Source: CAYONM01 sp964405325
GTDB lineage: Bacteria; Planctomycetota; UBA11346
Assembly (NCBI GenBank): GCA_964405325.1
Contig: CAYONM010000040.1
Span: 1 to 20,773 of the forward strand
Length of the DNA: 20,773 nt
Direction of reading: 5' to 3'
Part shown: positions 16,445-20,773 of the stretch, piece by piece
Position numbering within the stretch: the first letter of the stretch is position 1
Layout of the letters: every line of letters starts with the position of its first letter
The notes under the pieces: generated by a model
Seen by the model: only the letters and a program-made list of their open reading frames with translations
Databases searched by the model: none
What the model was told of the DNA's origin: nothing
Translations under genes and position numbers: made by a program

Positions 16445-17074
16445 ATGAGTGAAATGGTCGCAAGTGAAGCGAGCCCATCGGGCAATCATCTCAGCCAGGC
16501 CTGGCTGATCCTGCTCTTGGCCCTGCTCTATGGTGGTGCCCTGGCCGGCGTGCAGGCAGGCCTGGGGCCGATCATCGCCAAGAATAAATTACAGGAAACT
16601 CTCGGCCGTGTTCCTGGCCTGATCCCCGGTTCCAGTAGTGACATCCAGCCGCGCACTGTCACCATTGACAACAAAGATGTCATCATCTACCAGAGCCTGG
16701 ACGAAAACGGCACCACTGCTGGCTGGGTGGTTCCCGCCAAAGGGCAGGGCTATGCCGACACCATCGAAGTATTGATCGGCCTGGATCGCGACTGCGCCAC
16801 CATCACCGGTCTGTACGTGTTGGCACAAAAAGAAACCCCCGCCCTGGGCGACAAGATCACCACGCCGGAGTTTCAGACCAAGTTCGTCGGGCTCACCACC
16901 AGCCGCCCACTACAGGCGGTGAAGCGCGATGCCAGCGCACCACACGAATTCCGCGCCATCACCGGTGCCACGGTCAGTAGCGTCTCGGTGGCCAAGATCG
17001 TCAACGATACGGTACGGCGCTTCGCTGATACCATCCGCGCCCTGCCCGAGCAAGCGGCTGAGGAGATGCCCTGA
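16445..17074 (+). CDS. rnfG: Rnf complex subunit G, FMN-binding protein
   Basis: 209 residues. An N-terminal helix (about 19-45) anchors it in the membrane; the rest is an extracytoplasmic FMN_bind domain. The FMN is attached through a phosphoester to a threonine in S/T-G-A-T, here T176 in ITGATVSS (172-179). QKETPALGDKI (128-138) is another family signature. The gene begins 3 nt after rnfD and its stop overlaps the rnfE start (TGATG). Confidence 0.95.
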   Translation: MSEMVASEASPSGNHLSQAWLILLLALLYGGALAGVQAGLGPIIAKNKLQETLGRVPGLIPGSSSDIQPRTVTIDNKDVIIYQSLDENGTTAGWVVPAKGQGYADTIEVLIGLDRDCATITGLYVLAQKETPALGDKITTPEFQTKFVGLTTSRPLQAVKRDASAPHEFRAITGATVSSVSVAKIVNDTVRRFADTIRALPEQAAEEMP

Positions 17075-17691
17075 TGGCCGATCAACCCACCGCCGCCGAA
17101 CGTTTTATCGCCGGCATCATTCCGGAAAACCCGGTCTATCGTCAATTGCTGGGCATGTGCCCGGTGCTGGCGGTCACCGGCGCCCTGGCCCCAGCCATGA
17201 CCATGGCCGGCGCCACCACCTTTGTGCTGCTGTGCGCCAACATCATGGTCTGCCTCCTGCGCGGCCTGCTTAAACCACATCTGCGCATCCTGGTTTTCAC
17301 CCTGACCATCGCCACCTTCGTCACCATCGCCGACCGCTTTCTGGGCGCCTTCCTGTACGACATGAGCAAAGCGCTCGGTCCGTACGTACCCCTGATCATC
17401 GTCAACTGCATCATCATCAGCCGCTGCGAGATCTGCGCCTCCAAACAGAGCCTGCCCACCGCCATTGCCGATGCCATGGGCGTTGGCCTCGGCTTCACCC
17501 TGGCACTGTTCTCCATTGCCGCCGTGCGCGAAGTGCTGGGCTTGGGCACATTTTTCGGTTGGGAGATTCCTGGCTTCACCGCCAACTGGGACGGCTGGGG
17601 CATCATGGTCTTGGCTCCCGGCGCGTTTTTGACCCTGGGCGTGCTGCTGGGCATGGCCGAGTGGATCGCCAACCGCAAAAAGGCCACCTGA
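17074..17691 (+). CDS. rnfE: Rnf complex subunit E, membrane protein
   Basis: 205 residues, six hydrophobic helices, RnfE/NqrD type. In this family paired cysteines of RnfA and RnfE hold a [2Fe-2S] cluster in the middle of the membrane; here they are C29 (GMCPVLAVT) and C112 (VNCIII). Two further cysteines, C118 and C121 in SRCEICASK, stand where relatives usually have GRAEAFASK-like residues, which is odd. The gene overlaps rnfG by 1 nt. A T-rich stretch (17692-17697) follows the stop but has no hairpin. Confidence 0.95.
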   Translation: MADQPTAAERFIAGIIPENPVYRQLLGMCPVLAVTGALAPAMTMAGATTFVLLCANIMVCLLRGLLKPHLRILVFTLTIATFVTIADRFLGAFLYDMSKALGPYVPLIIVNCIIISRCEICASKQSLPTAIADAMGVGLGFTLALFSIAAVREVLGLGTFFGWEIPGFTANWDGWGIMVLAPGAFLTLGVLLGMAEWIANRKKAT

Positions 17692-17722
17692 TTTTTTCCT
17701 CTGATCGATCGAGCACCCCACC

Positions 17723-18445
17723 ATGGACATCCTCATCAACCTTTTCCTGATCTTCACCGGCGCGGCGCTGATCCATAATTTTGTGCTCAGCTATTTCGTC
17801 GGCATCTGTCCCTTTCTGGGTGTCAGTCGACGGGTGGACATGGCCTTCGGCATGGGCTGTGCCGTCACCTTCGTGATCACCATCGCCGCGCTGCTGTCGT
17901 GGACCCTGACCTACTTCATCCTGCGCCCCGGCGCACCGCTGCCGGCCCTGCTGCATCCGGATATCGACCTGTCGGTGCTCAGCTACATCGCCTATATTTT
18001 TGTGATCGCCTCGTCGGTGCAGTTCGTGGAAATGTACGTGCGGAAATTCTTCCCGGATCTCTACAAGAGTTTCGGCGTGTTTCTGCCACTGATCACCACC
18101 AATTGCGCGATCCTGTTCGCCTGTTTGGAAATCATGAAGCATCTGCAGGACCCGGAACAGCTCTGGGGCCTGCACCAGGGCCTGGCCCTGGCCATTGGCG
18201 GTGGCGCCGGCTTCACCATCGCCATCGTGATCATGGCCGGCATCCGCGAGGAATTGGACCTGGCCGATGTACCAAAACCGCTAAAGGGCCCGGGTATAGC
18301 CCTGATTGTTGCCGGCATCCTGGCCATGGCCTTCATGGGTTTCACTGGTGTCGACAAGGGCTTGGAAGAGGCCATTCGGCCGGTACCGAGCATCGACGTG
18401 GACACCGCATCGCAGCAAACCGATCTGAAATCAGAGCTGCCTTAA
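17723..18445 (+). CDS. rnfA: Rnf complex subunit A, membrane protein
   Basis: 240 residues, RnfA/NqrE type, with about six helices. Cluster-binding cysteines are C29 (VGICPFLGVS) and C128 (TTNCAILF). The family is usually 190-200 residues; the extra length is a segment near 68-85 (RPGAPLPALLHPDIDL) and a polar C-terminal tail after about 215 (RPVPSIDVDTASQQ...). The start MDILINLFLIF fits the first helix; the ribosome binding site is weak. The 31-nt gap after rnfE is the longest within the core operon apart from none larger, and no terminator lies in it. Confidence 0.93.
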   Translation: MDILINLFLIFTGAALIHNFVLSYFVGICPFLGVSRRVDMAFGMGCAVTFVITIAALLSWTLTYFILRPGAPLPALLHPDIDLSVLSYIAYIFVIASSVQFVEMYVRKFFPDLYKSFGVFLPLITTNCAILFACLEIMKHLQDPEQLWGLHQGLALAIGGGAGFTIAIVIMAGIREELDLADVPKPLKGPGIALIVAGILAMAFMGFTGVDKGLEEAIRPVPSIDVDTASQQTDLKSELP

Positions 18446-18460
18446 CCCTAGGAGCGCACC

Positions 18461-19387
18461 ATGACTGTCATCCTCACTGTCATTCTCGCCGGTGCCGTGC
18501 TGCTGGTCCTGGCCATCGGCATGAGCTTCGTTCTGGGCTGGGCCAATCGCGCCTTCCACGTGGAGGTCGACCCACGGGTCGCCAAGATCGACGCCGCCCT
18601 GCCCGGCGCCAACTGCGGTGGTTGCGGCTATGTGGGCTGTAGCGAATACGCCGAAGCCGTCGCTGATGGCAAGGCCGATGTCACCCTGTGCGCCCCCGGC
18701 GGCAGCAGCTGCGCCCAAGATCTGGCCGAGATCATGGGCGTCAGCGTCAGTGAAGCCGCGCCGTATCGGGCGGTGGTGCACTGCGCCGCCACCAAGCAGC
18801 AACGGCTGCTGCGTGGCGATTACCACGGCGAGCCGACCTGCGCCGCCGCCAATCTGGTCGCCGGCGTGCAGGGCTGCACTTACGGCTGCCTGGGCTTTGG
18901 CGACTGCGAGCGCAGCTGCGACTATGACGCCATCGACGTGGTGGACGGCGTTGCCGTGGTCGACCAGGAAAAATGCATCGGCTGCAAGGCCTGCGTTTCC
19001 GCCTGCCCCCGCAACATCATCAGCATGATTCCCTTCAAGGCCGACCGCATGCTGGTGCTGACCTGTGCCAACAAGGATCGCGGCAAAGACGTCTCTGCCG
19101 TCTGCGCCATCGGCTGTATCGGCTGCAAGGCCTGCACCAAGATCGCTCCAGACTACATGAAGATGGAAGGCAACCGGGCCGTGGTGGACTACGACGTCTT
19201 CGACCCCAGCCAATTCAAACACGAGGAACTGCAGCAACTGAACGAGAAATGCCCCATGGAACGCTTCGCCTATGCCGGCCGGCAACCGACGGTAGCGGAA
19301 CTGGCCGAACTGGAGGGCGTGGACGCACCAGAACTGGCCGAAGCCGACTTCAAAACCACCGTCGATCAGACCGAGTGGCGCGGCTAG
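18461..19387 (+). CDS. rnfB: Rnf complex subunit B, ferredoxin-accepting polyferredoxin
   Basis: RnfB takes electrons from reduced ferredoxin. The 308 residues have one N-terminal membrane helix (about 3-27), then ANCGGCGYVGC (C52, C55, C60) plus C77, the first [4Fe-4S] site. Further cysteine groups follow at 139/143/149/153, 172/175/178/182 (CIGCKACVSACP) and 202/215/219/222/225 (CIGCKACTKIAP), so about four clusters are likely. The last 50 residues are an acidic tail. AGGAG about 7 nt before the ATG is a good ribosome binding site. It is the last gene of the operon, as in Clostridium-type rnf loci, and a strong terminator follows. Confidence 0.95.
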   Translation: MTVILTVILAGAVLLVLAIGMSFVLGWANRAFHVEVDPRVAKIDAALPGANCGGCGYVGCSEYAEAVADGKADVTLCAPGGSSCAQDLAEIMGVSVSEAAPYRAVVHCAATKQQRLLRGDYHGEPTCAAANLVAGVQGCTYGCLGFGDCERSCDYDAIDVVDGVAVVDQEKCIGCKACVSACPRNIISMIPFKADRMLVLTCANKDRGKDVSAVCAIGCIGCKACTKIAPDYMKMEGNRAVVDYDVFDPSQFKHEELQQLNEKCPMERFAYAGRQPTVAELAELEGVDAPELAEADFKTTVDQTEWRG

Positions 19388-19420
19388 CCCGGCTCGGGCA
19401 TAGCAGCCATACTCGAAATT

Positions 19421-19453
19421 GAGACCCGGCCAGGCAGGCCGGGTCTCTTTTTT
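19421..19453 (+). terminator. Strong rho-independent terminator of the rnf operon
   Basis: GAGACCCGGCC (19421-19431) and GGCCGGGTCTC (19437-19447) form a perfect 11-bp stem with a 5-nt loop, followed by six Ts (19448-19453). It starts 33 nt after the rnfB stop. The next gene's ATG is only 5 nt past the T-run. Confidence 0.92.
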
Positions 19454-19458
19454 GGCGC

Positions 19459-19789
19459 ATGAGCATCACCATCTATCACAATCCCCGTTGTTCCAAAAGC
19501 CGCGGTGCCTTGGCCGTTTTGCAGGAGCAAGGTGTCGAACCAGCCCTGGTGACATACCTGGACCAAATCCCCAACGTCGCGGAATTGCGCCAGCTCTGCC
19601 AGCGCCTGACCAACAAACCAGCCGAACTGATCCGCCGCGGCGAAAAAACTCTTCAAAGAACAGTTTGCCGGTCAGGAACTGGACGACGAAGCCTGGTTGC
19701 AGGTCCTGCATCAACATCCGATCCTGATCGAGCGCCCGATCATCGATAATGGCAAGCAGGCTGTCATCGGCCGCTCGGCGGCGCACTGA
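19459..19789 (+). pseudogene. ArsC/Spx-family arsenate reductase-like gene with a 1-nt frameshift
   Basis: The reading frame begins MSITIYHNPRCSKSRGALAVL, with the ArsC-type active-site C11 (CSKSR) on a thioredoxin-like fold, which reduces arsenate using glutathione/glutaredoxin in characterised members. After GEK (residue 63) the frame is lost at a run of six As (19643-19648). Removing one A restores LFKEQFAGQELDDEAW ... ILIERPIIDNGKQAVIGRS, the family's C-terminal half with its RP and GR motifs, ending at 19789 and giving 109 residues. As sequenced, it would make a 96-residue hybrid. A homopolymer error and a real mutation are equally possible. There is no ribosome binding site, and a terminator ends just upstream of the ATG. 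No other ars gene is present, so arsenate as substrate is uncertain. Confidence 0.8.
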
Positions 19790-20027
19790 TGAAATACCAG
19801 ATCGCATGCCAGCCGACCGCATCAGTGGAATAATACCGATGCCACTGCCCTGGCAGCAAGACCAGATGATCGCCGGGAGCAAAACCGGCCGACAGACGCT
19901 TCTGGCCGACGCCGTCCACCCGAAGTGATCCCAGACCGGCATCGGCCTCGTCCCACCAGAACCAGGCTTCGCTCTGGGCATTGCGACCGCTTGTCATCCA
20001 GTCCCTGTCCAACATGACATCGTCCAT
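19764..20027 (-). pseudogene. Truncated AraC-type regulator, sensor domain only
   Basis: 87 residues starting MDDVMLDRDWMTSGRN. The part LSAGFAPGDHLVLLPGQWHRYY ... GWHAIWYF (about 46-79) follows the usual pattern of an AraC-family N-terminal cupin (Pro-Gly-Asp, His-Arg-Tyr, Trp-x-x-Trp). The frame then stops inside the end of the ArsC-like gene, and no helix-turn-helix half is found, so most of the regulator is missing. Homology appears to end near 19790, right at the ArsC-like stop codon, suggesting a deletion or rearrangement junction. It is divergent from the sulfatase, a typical place for an AraC regulator of such a gene. GAGG lies only 3-4 nt before this ATG; a longer start at 20066 is possible. 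The family call rests on motif pattern only. Confidence 0.5.
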
Positions 20028-20053
20028 ATACCTCAGGGCAAGCCATGCTAACC

Positions 20054-20081
20054 TTGTCCAAATCATCTATATCTCTATATC
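20054..20081 (+). promoter_or_regulatory. Candidate promoter of the sulfatase gene
   Basis: TTGTCC (20054-20059) and TATATC (20076-20081) are spaced 16 nt apart, with the sulfatase ATG 24 nt further on. The stretch CTATATCTCTATATCC is AT-rich against its surroundings. The match to sigma70 is moderate. Confidence 0.35.
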
Positions 20082-20105
20082 CGATCTGCCTGCAAAGGAA
20101 ACGAC

Positions 20106-20773
20106 ATGCCACGCCCCAACATCCTGATCCTGTTTTCTGACCAACAGCGCGCCGATACCTGCGGCTGCTATGGGCAAACGCTGCCGGTCACACCGGAGCT
20201 GGACCGTCTGGCCGCCGACGGCGTCCTGTTCGAGCATGCGTACACCTGCCAACCGGTCTGCGGTCCAGCCCGCAGCTGCCTGCAGACCGGGTTATGGCCC
20301 ACCGAGACCGGCTGCGTGGTCAACGATCGCATGCTGCCGCGTGACGCCAAAACCATCGCGCATCACCTGGGTGACTGCGGCTATCAGACCGCCTATATCG
20401 GCAAATGGCATCTGGCGTCACATTACCATTACGGCAAAAATCCGGCACCAGCTGGCTCAGAGAAAATCGACTGCAGCCGCAGCCCGGTGCCACCGGATCT
20501 GCGCGGCGGCTGGCGCGACCACTGGCTGGCCTCGGACATCCTCGAGTTCACCTCGCACGGCTACGATGGCCACATGTTCGATGCCGCCGGTCGCAAGCGG
20601 CATTTCCCCGACGGGCGTTACCGTGCCGATGCGCAAACCGACTGGCTGCTGGAATGGCTCTCTGCCGGTCGCGATGCGCAACGCCCCTTCCTGGCCATGT
20701 GTTCATGGATCGAACCGCATCATCAGAACGATCATCAGCACTACGAAGGGCCACACGGGTCCAAGCAGCGCTG
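20106..20773 (+). CDS. S1-type sulfatase (formylglycine-dependent), 5' part only
   Basis: The first 222 codons run off the right edge. Sulfatases of this class hydrolyse sulfate esters, often of polysaccharides. NILILFSDQQRADTCGCYG (5-23) carries the metal-binding Asp12 region. CGPAR (52-56) is the C-x-P/A-x-R-type signature in which C52 is converted to formylglycine. GKWHL (99-103) is also conserved. There is no signal peptide: the protein starts MPRPNILILF, so it is probably cytoplasmic or the substrate is imported. AAAGGA 6-7 nt upstream is the ribosome binding site. The substrate cannot be deduced. A maturase is not in the window. Confidence 0.92.
   Translation, partial: MPRPNILILFSDQQRADTCGCYGQTLPVTPELDRLAADGVLFEHAYTCQPVCGPARSCLQTGLWPTETGCVVNDRMLPRDAKTIAHHLGDCGYQTAYIGKWHLASHYHYGKNPAPAGSEKIDCSRSPVPPDLRGGWRDHWLASDILEFTSHGYDGHMFDAAGRKRHFPDGRYRADAQTDWLLEWLSAGRDAQRPFLAMCSWIEPHHQNDHQHYEGPHGSKQR

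Overview
The window is GC-rich DNA with densely packed bacterial genes. It most likely comes from an anaerobic or facultatively anaerobic bacterium. It carries a complete rnf operon in the order C-D-G-E-A-B. That order is usual in Clostridia, Thermotogae, Bacteroidota and PVC-type bacteria, and differs from the A-B-C-D-G-E order of Gammaproteobacteria. A divergently transcribed, fused NfnAB-type flavoprotein lies next to it, and an S1-type sulfatase with an AraC-like remnant lies at the right end. I lean towards the PVC group (Kiritimatiellota/Lentisphaerota-like), but this is inference from gene content only and no marker here settles it.

Layout. Positions 1-307 hold hairpins and a ~169-bp element bounded by 25-bp inverted repeats, whose right arm runs over the stop codon of the next gene. 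On the minus strand, 304-750 encodes the ribosomal silencing factor RsfS. Divergent from it, 1125-10944 is a two-gene operon for very large coiled-coil proteins. The first is at least about 2,376 residues and spans a 100-N assembly gap that falls inside an in-frame 84-bp tandem repeat. The second is 875 residues. They appear to be paralogues: both have three non-coiled segments in the same order and a matching C-terminal tail. I recognise no known family. Facing them on the minus strand, 11207-13519 is a fused NfnA-NfnB-type oxidoreductase. On the plus strand, 13811-19387 is a small Cys-rich membrane protein followed by rnfC, D, G, E, A and B, ending at a strong terminator. A frameshifted ArsC-family gene follows (19459-19789), then a truncated AraC-type sensor domain on the minus strand, then the first 222 codons of a sulfatase that leaves the window.

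How the genes fit together. Rnf exchanges electrons between ferredoxin and NAD+ while moving Na+ or H+ across the membrane. Nfn couples NADH and reduced ferredoxin to NADP+ reduction. Sharing one divergent intergenic region, they form a redox-balancing module linking the ferredoxin, NADH and NADPH pools with the ion gradient. The giant coiled-coil operon has its own sigma70-like promoter and no visible link to the redox genes. It is the least explained part of the window and the best candidate for something undescribed.
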